A program made the position numbers and the translations under genes. A DNA stretch of 24,789 nucleotides from Clostridium sp. AF27-2AA (GTDB lineage Bacteria > Bacillota > Clostridia > Lachnospirales > Lachnospiraceae), in assembly GCF_003478505.1 (NCBI RefSeq), contig NZ_QUFI01000040.1, forward strand, positions 1-24,789. The letters are read 5' to 3'. Under the pieces are notes generated by a model. That model had not been told where the DNA came from and did not search any database. It worked only from the letters and a program-made list of their open reading frames with translations. Of the stretch, positions 15,395 to 22,497 are shown piece by piece. Position 1 is the stretch's first letter. Every line of letters begins with the position of its first letter.

Positions 15395-16834
15395 ATGAAT
15401 ATTGGAATCGTGTTTTACTTTTTGGGCTGGGTCCTTGGCATAGAGGGCATCCTGATGATCCTTCCCTGTGTGGTGGCTCTGGTCTACCGGGAGCCAAGCG
15501 GGTTCTATTTTCTGGGTGTGGCACTGTTCTGCGGCATCAGCGGATGGCTGCTGGCCCACAGAAAGTTAAAGAGTACCGTATTTTATGCAAAAGAGGGCTT
15601 TGTAGCCGTGTCCCTGAGCTGGATCGTTCTAAGCTTCTTTGGCGCGCTTCCGTTTTTCCTGAGCGGAGAAATCCCGCTTTTAGAAGATGCGCTGTTTGAG
15701 GTCATTTCCGGCTTTACCACAACCGGAGCCAGTGTTTTGCCGGATGTAGAGGCCTTAAGCCGCTGCATGCTGATGTGGCGCAGCTTTACCCACTGGATCG
15801 GCGGTATGGGTGTGCTGGTCTTTATCCTGGCTGTGCTTCCGCTGGCCGGCGGATATAACATTCATATCATGCGTGCGGAAAGCCCGGGACCATCTGTGGG
15901 AAAGCTGGTTCCGAGAGTCCGCACCACAGCAAAGATCCTGTACCTGATCTACCTGTTTATCACAGTCGTACAGATCATTCTGCTGCTTTTTACCGGCATG
16001 CCGCTGTTTGATTCCATGGCCATGAGCTTTGGCACAGCCGGAACCGGCGGATTCGGCATTGTCAACAGCAGCTGCGGAGATTATACATCCCTTCAGCAGT
16101 GGATCTTTACCATTTTCATGATCCTGTTCGGTGTGAATTTTAATGTATATTACCTGTTTCTGATCCGCAAGCCGAAGGATGCCCTGCGCTGTGAGGAGAT
16201 GAGAGGATATCTCGGGATCATCCTGGTAAGCACGCTGCTTATCACCTGGAATATCCGCGGCATGTTCCCGGATATCCTGACTGCATTAAGGCACGCGGCA
16301 TTCCAGGTCGGATCCATCATCACAACGACCGGTTATTCCACCACGGACTTTGATCTGTGGCCCGGCTTTTCCCGGACAATCCTTGTGTGCCTGATGTTTA
16401 TCGGGGCCTGTGCCGGAAGTACCGGAGGCGGCATTAAGGTATCCCGCGTTGCCATTGCCGTGAAAACTGTGAACAAGGAGCTCTCCTCCCTGATCCATCC
16501 GCGAAATGTCAAGGTATTAAAATATGAAGGAAAAGCCATTGAGCACAATGTGCTGCGTTCCATCAACACCTACCTGGTAGCCTATATCCTGATCTTTTCA
16601 GTGTCCCTGCTGCTCATCAGCATTGACAACTTTGATCTGACCACGAACTTTACGGCTATAGCGGCAACCTTAAACAACATCGGTCCGGGACTTTCCAAAG
16701 TCGGGCCGACCTGCAACTTCGGTATTTTCAGCCCCGTCAGCAAATATATCCTGATGTTTGACATGCTGGCAGGCCGCCTGGAGCTGTTCCCGATGCTGCT
16801 TCTGTTTGCCCCGCGTACCTGGATGAGAGAGTAG
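15395..16834 (+). CDS. trkH: Trk potassium channel subunit TrkH
   Basis: This 479-aa integral membrane protein has about ten hydrophobic segments. Four pore-loop motifs of the Trk/Ktr/HKT superfamily are visible: TTTGASVLPD, GTAGTGGFGIVNSS, TTTGYSTTDF and ATLNNIGPGL, each with the selectivity-filter glycine. It ends MLLLFAPRTWMRE, typical of TrkH. ATG 15395 follows a GGGGATGGG purine stretch. With TrkA it forms the low- to medium-affinity potassium uptake system in the cytoplasmic membrane. It is the last gene before the separately promoted rplU operon. Confidence 0.95.
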   Translation: MNIGIVFYFLGWVLGIEGILMILPCVVALVYREPSGFYFLGVALFCGISGWLLAHRKLKSTVFYAKEGFVAVSLSWIVLSFFGALPFFLSGEIPLLEDALFEVISGFTTTGASVLPDVEALSRCMLMWRSFTHWIGGMGVLVFILAVLPLAGGYNIHIMRAESPGPSVGKLVPRVRTTAKILYLIYLFITVVQIILLLFTGMPLFDSMAMSFGTAGTGGFGIVNSSCGDYTSLQQWIFTIFMILFGVNFNVYYLFLIRKPKDALRCEEMRGYLGIILVSTLLITWNIRGMFPDILTALRHAAFQVGSIITTTGYSTTDFDLWPGFSRTILVCLMFIGACAGSTGGGIKVSRVAIAVKTVNKELSSLIHPRNVKVLKYEGKAIEHNVLRSINTYLVAYILIFSVSLLLISIDNFDLTTNFTAIAATLNNIGPGLSKVGPTCNFGIFSPVSKYILMFDMLAGRLELFPMLLLFAPRTWMRE

Positions 16835-16911
16835 CAGACAACGCGTACGTTTCCCGTATTCAGCGATGCAGCCGCGCGGCAAAAAACTTTGAAAAAAGTT
16901 GAAATACAGGA

Positions 16912-16940
16912 TTGACAGCAGCATGGTTTCATGCTAATAT
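16912..16940 (+). promoter_or_regulatory. Sigma-A promoter of the rplU operon
   Basis: TTGACA (16912-16917), 17-bp spacer, TAATAT (16935-16940): nearly consensus. The spacer contains GCATGGTTTCATGC, an inverted repeat. Confidence 0.85.
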
Positions 16941-16954
16941 ACATGAGTATGTGC

Positions 16955-17030
16955 CGCACAGCGAGGTTTGAAAGTTCCGAGTCCATCGGATCCGGACACC
17001 GAAACTGGCGAGTAATGATAATAGGAGGTG
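16955..17030 (+). promoter_or_regulatory. L21 leader (autoregulatory 5' UTR)
   Basis: Between the promoter and the rplU start lies a short leader with GGTTTGAAAGTTCCGAGTCC, then GGATCCGGACACCGAAACTGG and AGGAGG. Firmicutes rplU mRNAs carry a conserved L21 leader (Rfam L21_leader) that L21 is thought to bind for feedback control. I recognise the position and the style of pairing (CGGATCCG, GAAAGTTCCG/CGAAACTGGCG), not an exact covariance match. Confidence 0.65.
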
Positions 17031-17034
17031 CCAT

Positions 17035-17343
17035 ATGTACGCGATTATTGCAACAGGTGGTAAGCAGTACAAAGTAGCAGAAGGCGATATCATTAAGGTT
17101 GAAAAGCTTGGTGTAGACGCTGGCGAAACCGTTACGTTTGACCAGGTTCTTGCAGTTAACAACGGAGAGTTATCCATCGGATGCCCGACTGTAGCAGGTG
17201 CAACTGTTACCGGAACCGTAGTTAAAGAGGCAAAAGCAAAAAAGGTGATCGTTTACAAGTATAAGAGAAAATCTGGCTATCATAAAAAGAATGGTCACAG
17301 ACAGCTCTTTACCGAGATCAAGATCGACAAGATCAATGCTTAA
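17035..17343 (+). CDS. rplU: Large ribosomal subunit protein L21
   Basis: This 102-aa protein starts [20 protein letters not shown] and ends with the basic [20 protein letters not shown] plus [12 protein letters not shown], characteristic of bL21. AGGAGGTGCCAT precedes the ATG. L21 binds 23S rRNA domain I and is the first gene of the rplU-prp-rpmA operon, under a strong promoter and leader. Confidence 0.98.
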   Translation: MYAIIATGGKQYKVAEGDIIKVEKLGVDAGETVTFDQVLAVNNGELSIGCPTVAGATVTGTVVKEAKAKKVIVYKYKRKSGYHKKNGHRQLFTEIKIDKINA

Positions 17344-17349
17344 TTAATC

Positions 17350-17688
17350 ATGATTAACGTAACCGTATCTGTTGATTCCGACCATCGTTATCATGGAATT
17401 TCTTTTCTGGGTCACGCAGGTTATGCAGATGATCATCAGGAAGGACAGGAGCTGGTTTGTGCAGCTGTGTCTGCCCTGACACTCAATATGGCAAATTCTG
17501 TGGAGCATTTCACAGACGACCAGTTTGAGGCAGATGAGGACGAGCAGTCCGGGATGTTCCGTTTCCGGTTTACCGGGGCGATTAGTCCGGAAGCAGCACT
17601 CCTTATGAATTCTCTTGTGCTCGGCTTAGAGGACATTGAGGAAACATACGGAGAACCGTATATAAAAATTCGATTTGAGGAGGTGTAA
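17350..17688 (+). CDS. prp: Ribosomal-processing cysteine protease Prp
   Basis: This 112-aa protein of the YsxB/Prp (DUF464) family has catalytic His22 in LGHAGYAD and Cys37 in ELVCAAVSAL, both conserved. In Firmicutes, Prp removes the N-terminal extension of L27 that would otherwise block the peptidyl transferase centre. The gene lies between rplU (7-bp gap) and rpmA (3-bp gap). No strong Shine-Dalgarno is seen, so translation probably depends on coupling to rplU. Confidence 0.95.
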   Translation: MINVTVSVDSDHRYHGISFLGHAGYADDHQEGQELVCAAVSALTLNMANSVEHFTDDQFEADEDEQSGMFRFRFTGAISPEAALLMNSLVLGLEDIEETYGEPYIKIRFEEV

Positions 17689-17691
17689 GAG

Positions 17692-17982
17692 ATGTTTAAG
17701 ATGAACCTTCAGTTATTCGCTCATAAAAAAGGTGTAGGTTCTACCAAGAACGGTAGAGATTCTGAGTCCAAGAGACTTGGCGCTAAAAGAGCAGATGGTC
17801 AGTTCGTATTAGCTGGTAACATTCTTTACAGACAGCGCGGTACTAAGATCCATCCGGGTCTGAACGTAGGACGCGGCGGCGATGATACTTTATTCGCTAC
17901 TGTAGACGGCGTTGTAAGATTTGAGAGAAAGGGCAGAGACAAAAAGCAGGTTTCTGTATACCCGAGAACAATCAACGAATAA
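17692..17982 (+). CDS. rpmA: Large ribosomal subunit protein L27 with Prp-cleaved extension
   Basis: The protein has 96 aa with GAGGAGGTG upstream. The first nine residues MFKMNLQLF form the Firmicutes-type extension, and Prp is expected to cut before [15 protein letters not shown], exposing the mature N-terminus that reaches into the peptidyl transferase centre. The rest ([40 protein letters not shown]) is canonical bL27. A terminator follows 12 bp after the stop. Confidence 0.98.
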   Translation: MFKMNLQLFAHKKGVGSTKNGRDSESKRLGAKRADGQFVLAGNILYRQRGTKIHPGLNVGRGGDDTLFATVDGVVRFERKGRDKKQVSVYPRTINE

Positions 17983-17994
17983 TGACACTGACAG

Positions 17995-18030
17995 GGCTTC
18001 ATACTGATTACTGGTATGAAGCCTTTTTTT
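17995..18030 (+). terminator. Rho-independent terminator of the rplU operon
   Basis: Perfect 10-bp stem GGCTTCATAC/GTATGAAGCC with a 9-base loop and seven Ts (18024-18030). The ATG within its 3' arm (18016) is in frame with obgE but cannot be the real start. Confidence 0.95.
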
Positions 18031-18051
18031 GGAAAGGATTTAGGTGAATCC

Positions 18052-19335
18052 ATGTTTGCAGATAATGCAAAAATTTTTATCAAATCAGGAAAAGGCGGAG
18101 ACGGCCATGTGAGTTTCCGCAAGGAATTGTTTGTGCCGGCAGGCGGTCCTGACGGCGGTGATGGAGGAAAAGGCGGAGACATCATTTTCGAGGTGGATCC
18201 GGGTTTAAATACATTAACAGATTTTCGTCATGTTCGGAAATATGTAGCACGAGATGGAGAACAAGGCGGCAAGAAGCGATGCCACGGTGCCAACGCAGAG
18301 AACCTGGTGATCAAAGTTCCGGAAGGAACCGTCATCAAGGACTTTGAGACCGGCAAGGTCATCGCAGATATGTCCGGTGAAAATAAACGAGAAACTATTT
18401 TACGGGGCGGCAAGGGCGGCCTCGGCAATATGAACTTCGCAACCCCTACCATGCAGGCACCAAAGTATGCACAGCCTGGTCAGCAGGGTCATGAGCTCTG
18501 GGTTCAGCTGGAATTAAAGGTCATTGCAGACGTTGGTCTGGTCGGCTTTCCAAACGTGGGAAAATCCACCCTTCTTTCCCGCGTATCCAACGCAAAACCG
18601 AAGATTGCAAACTATCATTTCACAACCTTAAACCCGCATCTGGGTGTGGTTGACTTAGACGGCGGAGCCGGCTTTGTTATGGCAGATATCCCGGGCCTGA
18701 TCGAGGGAGCTTCCCAAGGCATCGGTCTTGGCCACGACTTTCTTCGCCACATTGAGCGCTGCCGCGTTCTGGTCCATGTGGTAGATGCCGCAGGTACAGA
18801 AGGACGCGATCCGATTGCAGATATCCGCGCCATCAACGCAGAACTGGAGGCATACAATCCGGAGCTGTTAAAGCGTCCGATGGTCATTGCAGCCAATAAG
18901 ATTGACGCCGTTTACTCTGAGGACGAGGATCCGGTCGAGATCCTGAAACAGGAATTTGAGCCGGAAGGCATCAAGGTGTTCCCGATTTCCGCAGTCAGCG
19001 GTAAGGGTGTAAAGGAGCTGTTATATGCAGTATATGAGCTTCTTAAGACTGTAAACCTGGATCCGGTGATCTTTGAGAAGGAATTTGAGATTGAGTACGC
19101 CGGTGACCGCAACCTGCCGTATACGGTAGAGCAGAACGAGGACGGCGAGTTTGTAGTAGAGGGACCGCGCATCGAGAAGATGCTGGGCTACACGAACCTG
19201 GAATCCGAAAAAGGCTTCCAGTTCTTCCAGAAATTCTTAAAAGAGAGTGGTATTTTAGACGAGCTTGAGGCCGCAGGCATCCAGGAGGGCGATACCGTCC
19301 GCATGTACGGCCTTGCATTTGATTATTATAAATAA
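18052..19335 (+). CDS. obgE: GTPase Obg (CgtA), ribosome assembly
   Basis: The protein has 427 aa. The start is ATG 18052 (MFADNAKIFIKSGKGGDGHVSF); the in-frame ATG at 18016 lies inside the terminator. The glycine-rich Obg fold is at 1-158 (GGPDGGDGGKGGDI). The G domain has G1 GFPNVGKST, G3 DIPGLIEGA, G4 ANKID and G5 SAVSGKG. The C-terminal OCT domain (about 345-427, YAGDRNLPYTVEQNEDGEF, ending MYGLAFDYYK) is present. It acts on 50S subunit maturation and (p)ppGpp signalling. It heads the obgE-yhbY stretch downstream of the L27 terminator. Confidence 0.97.
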   Translation: MFADNAKIFIKSGKGGDGHVSFRKELFVPAGGPDGGDGGKGGDIIFEVDPGLNTLTDFRHVRKYVARDGEQGGKKRCHGANAENLVIKVPEGTVIKDFETGKVIADMSGENKRETILRGGKGGLGNMNFATPTMQAPKYAQPGQQGHELWVQLELKVIADVGLVGFPNVGKSTLLSRVSNAKPKIANYHFTTLNPHLGVVDLDGGAGFVMADIPGLIEGASQGIGLGHDFLRHIERCRVLVHVVDAAGTEGRDPIADIRAINAELEAYNPELLKRPMVIAANKIDAVYSEDEDPVEILKQEFEPEGIKVFPISAVSGKGVKELLYAVYELLKTVNLDPVIFEKEFEIEYAGDRNLPYTVEQNEDGEFVVEGPRIEKMLGYTNLESEKGFQFFQKFLKESGILDELEAAGIQEGDTVRMYGLAFDYYK

Positions 19336-19348
19336 CAGGAGATAAAAC

Positions 19349-19642
19349 ATGACAAGCAAGCAGAGATCCTATTTAAAGGGACTGGCTATGACCATGGACC
19401 CGATTTTCCAGATCGGTAAGTCCAGCGTAACTCCGGAGCTGACCGCTGCCATCGCAGAGGCACTGGAAGCCCGCGAGCTGATCAAGATCACGGTCTTAAA
19501 GAACTGCCTCGACGATGGACGTTCCATCGCAGAGGTTCTGGCTGAACGCACCCGTTCTGAGGTGGTTCAGGTGATCGGCAAAAAGATCGTTCTTTACAAG
19601 CCGGCAAAGGACGAGGCAAAGCGCAAGATCGTTCTGCCTTAA
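19349..19642 (+). CDS. yhbY: YhbY family CRM-domain RNA-binding protein
   Basis: This 97-aa protein consists of a single CRM domain: LTSKQRSYLKG-like start (MTSKQRSYLKGLAMTMDPIF), QIGKSSVTPELTAAIAEALE, REL(I)KI and the end VQVIGKKIVLYKPAK. Known members bind pre-50S particles near 23S rRNA. AGGAGATAAAAC precedes the ATG. It follows obgE by 13 bp and is probably co-transcribed. Confidence 0.95.
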   Translation: MTSKQRSYLKGLAMTMDPIFQIGKSSVTPELTAAIAEALEARELIKITVLKNCLDDGRSIAEVLAERTRSEVVQVIGKKIVLYKPAKDEAKRKIVLP

Positions 19643-19653
19643 TATCACAGAGA

Positions 19654-19679
19654 AGGGGCTACGTAAAACCAAGGCCCCT
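19654..19679 (+). other. GC hairpin between yhbY and nadD
   Basis: AGGGGC (19654-19659) pairs with GCCCCT (19674-19679). No T-run follows immediately (GAGTACATTTT), so it may be a weak attenuator or RNA-stability element rather than a terminator. Confidence 0.4.
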
Positions 19680-19708
19680 GAGTACATTTTGCGAAGGGAG
19701 TGAGCTGC

Positions 19709-20341
19709 TTGGCCAAGATTGGAATTATGGGCGGTACCTTTGATCCGATCCACAACGCACATCTGATACTGGGCAGACAGGCCTGGAAGGAATACAGCCT
19801 GGATGAGGTCTGGTTCATGCCGTCCCACATCCCTCCGCATAAAACCGACCATCAGATCACCGATACAAACGACCGGTGTGAGATGGTGAAACTGGCAATT
19901 GCGGAATATCCCTATTTCCGTTTTTCAGATTTTGAGATTTCCAGGACAGGCAATACCTACACGGCCCAGACTTTACAGCTTTTAAAAGAAGCGTACCCGG
20001 AGCACACCTTCTATTTTATTGTAGGCGCGGATTCCCTGTACCACATTGAAACCTGGTATCATCCGGAGCTTGTGTTAGGGCACGTTACGATTCTGGCCGC
20101 AAGGCGGGAATGTGACGATGCCGCCTGTACTTTGGAGAAGCAGGCGGATTATCTGAAAAACAAATACGGAGCCGCAATTTTTCTTTTACACAGCGCTGCC
20201 ATGCATATCTCTTCTCAGGAGCTTCGGGAACGACAAAGCAATGGAACCGGAATTCATGATCTGGTTCCGGACAGCGTAGAACGCTATATCAGAGAACACG
20301 GCCTGTATCAACATCCTGACCGTAGGAAGGATACATTATGA
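19709..20341 (+). CDS. nadD: Nicotinate-nucleotide adenylyltransferase
   Basis: The protein has 210 aa from TTG 19709 (AKIGIMGGTFDPIHNAHL), with GAAGGGAG about 9 bases upstream; GTG 19700 overlaps that site. The nucleotidyltransferase motif GGTFDPIHNAH (H-x-x-H) and the C-terminal ISSQELRER (ISSTxIR-type) motif are present, along with the FIVGADSL and WYHPEL segments. It converts nicotinate mononucleotide plus ATP to deamido-NAD. It overlaps yqeK by 4 bp (ATGA), the standard Firmicutes arrangement. Confidence 0.96.
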   Translation: MAKIGIMGGTFDPIHNAHLILGRQAWKEYSLDEVWFMPSHIPPHKTDHQITDTNDRCEMVKLAIAEYPYFRFSDFEISRTGNTYTAQTLQLLKEAYPEHTFYFIVGADSLYHIETWYHPELVLGHVTILAARRECDDAACTLEKQADYLKNKYGAAIFLLHSAAMHISSQELRERQSNGTGIHDLVPDSVERYIREHGLYQHPDRRKDTL

Positions 20342-20940
20342 TAACAGAACAGATCATCACACTGCGTAAGCAGTTAAAATCCAAACTGGAACCGATGCGC
20401 TTTGAGCACTCCGTAAGCGTGTCGTTCACCTGCACCGCGCTAGCCATGCGCTACGCCTATGATATTCAAAAGGCAGAGCTTGCCGGGCTCATGCACGACT
20501 GTGCAAAGCGCTTTACCGACAGCGAGCTGATCCGTAAATGCCAGAAGCATGGGGTGGCCTTAACTGAGGCAGAAATCAAGGCTCCGGCTGTCATTCATGC
20601 AAAATACGGTGCCTATCTGGCAGAGAATAAATATGGCATCCAGGACCCGGAGATCATTTCTGCCATTGCATGCCATACCACCGGTAAACCAGACATGTCC
20701 ACGCTGGACAAGATCTTATACATTGCAGACTATATTGAGCCACGGCGTGACAAGGCAGACAATCTGCCTCAGATGCGTTATCTGGCATTCCAGGATCTGG
20801 ATGAGACCATGTACGAGATCTTAAAGGGAACCCTGGAATACCTGGACAAAAAAGGAAACACAATTGACCCGATGACCATGCAGGCTTATGAATATTTTGC
20901 AGAGGCCATGAAACAGAAAAAGGCAAATATGCATATCTAG
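20338..20940 (+). CDS. yqeK: YqeK family HD-domain diadenosine tetraphosphatase
   Basis: This 200-aa HD hydrolase has the metal-site residues visible as FEHSVSVS (His), GLMHDCAKRF (HD), VIHAKYGA (His), ACHTTGK (His) and LYIADYIEP (Asp). Family members of Gram-positives are symmetric Ap4A hydrolases using iron. The start overlaps the nadD stop, so the two are co-translated. Confidence 0.93.
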   Translation: MITEQIITLRKQLKSKLEPMRFEHSVSVSFTCTALAMRYAYDIQKAELAGLMHDCAKRFTDSELIRKCQKHGVALTEAEIKAPAVIHAKYGAYLAENKYGIQDPEIISAIACHTTGKPDMSTLDKILYIADYIEPRRDKADNLPQMRYLAFQDLDETMYEILKGTLEYLDKKGNTIDPMTMQAYEYFAEAMKQKKANMHI

Positions 20941-20955
20941 AAAAGGAGAAAATGA

Positions 20956-21327
20956 ATGAGTCAGACAAACGAAATGGTAAAACTGGCCATCACGGCCCTG
21001 GAAGATAAAAAAGGGGAAGATATCCGCGTGATCGACATCCACGAGGTATCCGTTCTGGCTGATTACTTCCTCATCGCAAGCGGTTCCAACGGAAACCAGG
21101 TTCAGGCTATGGCTGACAACGTGGAAGAGGAGCTTGGCAAAGCCGGATACCCGTGCAAGCAGGTAGAAGGCTACCAGAGCGCAAACTGGATTTTGATGGA
21201 CTATGGCGATATCATCGTTCACGTATTCGATAAAGAGAGCCGTTTGTTTTATGATATTGAACGTATCTGGAGAGACGGTAAAATCATGGAGGCGGGTGAG
21301 TTCGCAGAACACGCAGGTGTTGTTTAA
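20956..21327 (+). CDS. rsfS: Ribosome silencing factor RsfS
   Basis: This 123-aa protein of the Iojap/DUF143 family contains KKGEDIRVIDIHEVSVLADY and FLIASGSNGNQVQAMADNVE, then EGYQSANWILMDYGDIIVHVF and ERIWRDGK. It binds L14 and blocks subunit joining in starvation. AAAGGAGAAAATGA precedes the ATG. It ends the conserved core; the first unit of the repeat array begins on the base after its TAA. Confidence 0.95.
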   Translation: MSQTNEMVKLAITALEDKKGEDIRVIDIHEVSVLADYFLIASGSNGNQVQAMADNVEEELGKAGYPCKQVEGYQSANWILMDYGDIIVHVFDKESRLFYDIERIWRDGKIMEAGEFAEHAGVV

Positions 21328-21547
21328 TTCCTTTTATTTCCGAAACATTCCTTTTATACCCGAAACAAGGGATGCGGAAACGTAATAATTTTCCTTTTAT
21401 ATCCGAAACAAGCGGTGTAAAACAGGGATTTGAGTTTTCCTTTTATATCGCAAACAAAGAATAAAAATCTAAAAACCAGTTTTCCTTTTATATCCCAAAC
21501 AAGAGGGGATAAGGGCGAAAACTGGTTTTCCTTTTATATCCCAAACA
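21328..21547 (+). repeat. Array of six 20-bp direct repeats with about 25-bp spacers
   Basis: Units at 21328, 21348, 21391, 21437, 21482 and 21528 share TTCCTTTTAT at positions 1-10 and AAACA at 16-20. Only the 5-bp core between them varies: TTTCC-G type in unit 1 (TTCCG), then ACCCG, ATCCG, ATCGC, ATCCC, ATCCC. Units 1 and 2 are back to back; the others start 43, 46, 45 and 46 bp apart with unrelated, G- and A-rich spacers of 23-26 bp. Units 3-6 are also preceded by TT. No cas gene or leader is present in the window, and the repeats are too short and imperfect for an ordinary CRISPR. Function unknown. Confidence 0.85.
21472..21529. repeat. 12-bp perfect inverted repeat around repeat unit 5
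   Basis: AAAACCAGTTTT (21472-21483) and its reverse complement AAAACTGGTTTT (21518-21529) bracket the fifth array unit, so a transcript could present that unit in a 34-base loop. Confidence 0.6.
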
Positions 21548-21551
21548 TCCG

Positions 21552-21575
21552 GCAAGGTGTAAAATACCCTCTTGC
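21552..21575 (+). other. Hairpin closing the repeat array
   Basis: GCAAG...CTTGC with inner GGT/ACC pairing (GCAAGGT-GTAAAAT-ACCCTCTTGC), 4 bp after the last repeat. The following sequence is AATTTAAAAAAC, so it is not a strong terminator on the plus strand. Its 3' arm overlaps a -35-like TTGCAA. Confidence 0.4.
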
Positions 21576-21600
21576 AATTTAAAAAACATGATGATATAGT
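21572..21600 (+). promoter_or_regulatory. Putative promoter 1 downstream of the array
   Basis: TTGCAA, 17 bp, TATAGT. The -10 lies in ATGATATAGTGGC, which recurs as ATGATATAGTTGC in promoter 2. Confidence 0.35.
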
Positions 21601-21733
21601 GGCGACAACGGTTTGGCGAATGCTGAAATGAACGGAATACCGGTACCGGAATTATGATAAAGCGCTTTATGATTTCAGGCAGGAACGTCTGAGTGAAAAT
21701 TTGACTCGAAACGTTATCCGCAGAAACCGCTAA
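21601..21733 (+). other. Non-coding stretch with palindromes between two promoter-like boxes
   Basis: It contains CCGGTACCGG near 21640 and the perfect 14-bp palindrome ATAAAGCGCTTTAT (21657-21670). One frame is open for about 33 codons (from ACGGAATAC near 21631 to TAA near 21731) but has no start. It could be a small RNA, a leader or a decayed gene; nothing is recognised. Confidence 0.3.
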
Positions 21734-21763
21734 TTGGAAATTCGAATTCAACAATGATATAGT
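21734..21763 (+). promoter_or_regulatory. Putative promoter 2, before the 214-aa gene
   Basis: TTGGAA, 18 bp, TATAGT, ending 88 bp before the ATG of the 214-aa gene. Confidence 0.4.
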
Positions 21764-21850
21764 TGCAACGAAAAAATTGAACTGGAAAACGAAACCGTAA
21801 CAACGAAGACGGAAGAAAAACCGTTGTTTTGGAAGAAAGGAGAAATTCAT

Positions 21851-22495
21851 ATGATGGAAAATTATGTTTATCCGGACACTCATGAGATGTTTGATTTGCA
21901 CGACACATTGGAAGAACTGATCTCCAAAGAAAGCTATGATATCGGGTTGGGGCTCGGTTCAAGAGTGGACTCGGATCCCGATTTGGAGTATCTGCTGGAG
22001 GTGCTGTTCACTCCGGTAGAAGCCCGCTGCTCATATCTGGATATCTGGGGAAGCAAGAAGTATCCAGATATCATCACTGACATTAAGGATGGCAAATTTA
22101 TGGATATGTCCATGGAAGAATTTGAGGAAAAGCGTGAGAAATGGGTGAAAGAGATCCGCGAGACCGATCATCCGATGCTTCGTATTGTGAAAGCGATTAA
22201 GTATGGCCGTGAGGTCAATGATTGGGAAATCAAACTGCATCTGCAAAATCTGGTTTCCAGACAGAAAAATGTACTGGTTTATATGCAGGTGTGCCAGAAT
22301 ATGATCACTCGCGGCTTCTCCCTTACTCAGATTTCTCAGGCTGTGCCGTGGGTCGATAAATCGGATATCTACGGTCTTTCCCTGATGCTAGATTTATCGA
22401 TGGAACTGACTCAGGAGGAGCGGGCCGAAGTGGAACAGGAATACCGCAGGACCGGGAAGCCAAAGGTATTAAAGGAAGTGTTCGGAGAAGAATAG
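21851..22495 (+). CDS. Uncharacterised protein (214 aa)
   Basis: It starts at ATG 21851 (MMENYVYPDTHEMFDLHDTL), with GAAAGGAGAAATTC just upstream. The N-terminal half is acidic (SRVDSDPDLEYLLEVLF, KYPDIITDIKDGKFMDM); the middle is a charged helix (MEEFEEKREKWVKEIRETDH); the C-terminal half reads like two helical segments (HLQNLVSRQKNVLVYMQVCQ and TRGFSLTQISQAVPWVDKSD), the last resembling an HTH (SLTQISQAVPWVDKSDIYGL). I do not recognise the family. The frame is open some codons further upstream, but the ribosome binding site fixes this start. First gene of the accessory stretch after the repeat array and 2 bp before the RhuM-Fic gene. Confidence 0.75.
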   Translation: MMENYVYPDTHEMFDLHDTLEELISKESYDIGLGLGSRVDSDPDLEYLLEVLFTPVEARCSYLDIWGSKKYPDIITDIKDGKFMDMSMEEFEEKREKWVKEIRETDHPMLRIVKAIKYGREVNDWEIKLHLQNLVSRQKNVLVYMQVCQNMITRGFSLTQISQAVPWVDKSDIYGLSLMLDLSMELTQEERAEVEQEYRRTGKPKVLKEVFGEE

Positions 22496-22497
22496 AA

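Noticed and set aside
15388..15699. 103-aa frame overlapping the trkH start
   Set aside because: It is out of frame with trkH, which has clear membrane segments and pore motifs; no independent evidence.
16870..16906. Terminator after trkH
   Set aside because: GCCGCGCGGC has no usable loop and AACTTT/AAAGTT lacks a T-run; neither makes a convincing intrinsic terminator.
16966..16985. Similarity of GGTTTTGAAAGTTCCGG (209-225) to GGTTTGAAAGTTCCGAG in the rplU leader
   Set aside because: A short shared string without common flanks; it probably reflects chance rather than an L21-like leader before the IS element.
18016..18051. Longer obgE start at 18016
   Set aside because: This ATG lies in the 3' arm of the rplU operon terminator; ATG 18052 has the family N-terminus and a ribosome binding site.
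21328..21547. CRISPR array
   Set aside because: Repeats are only 20 bp and vary in the core, the first two units have no spacer, spacers are 23-26 bp, and no cas gene is present in the window.
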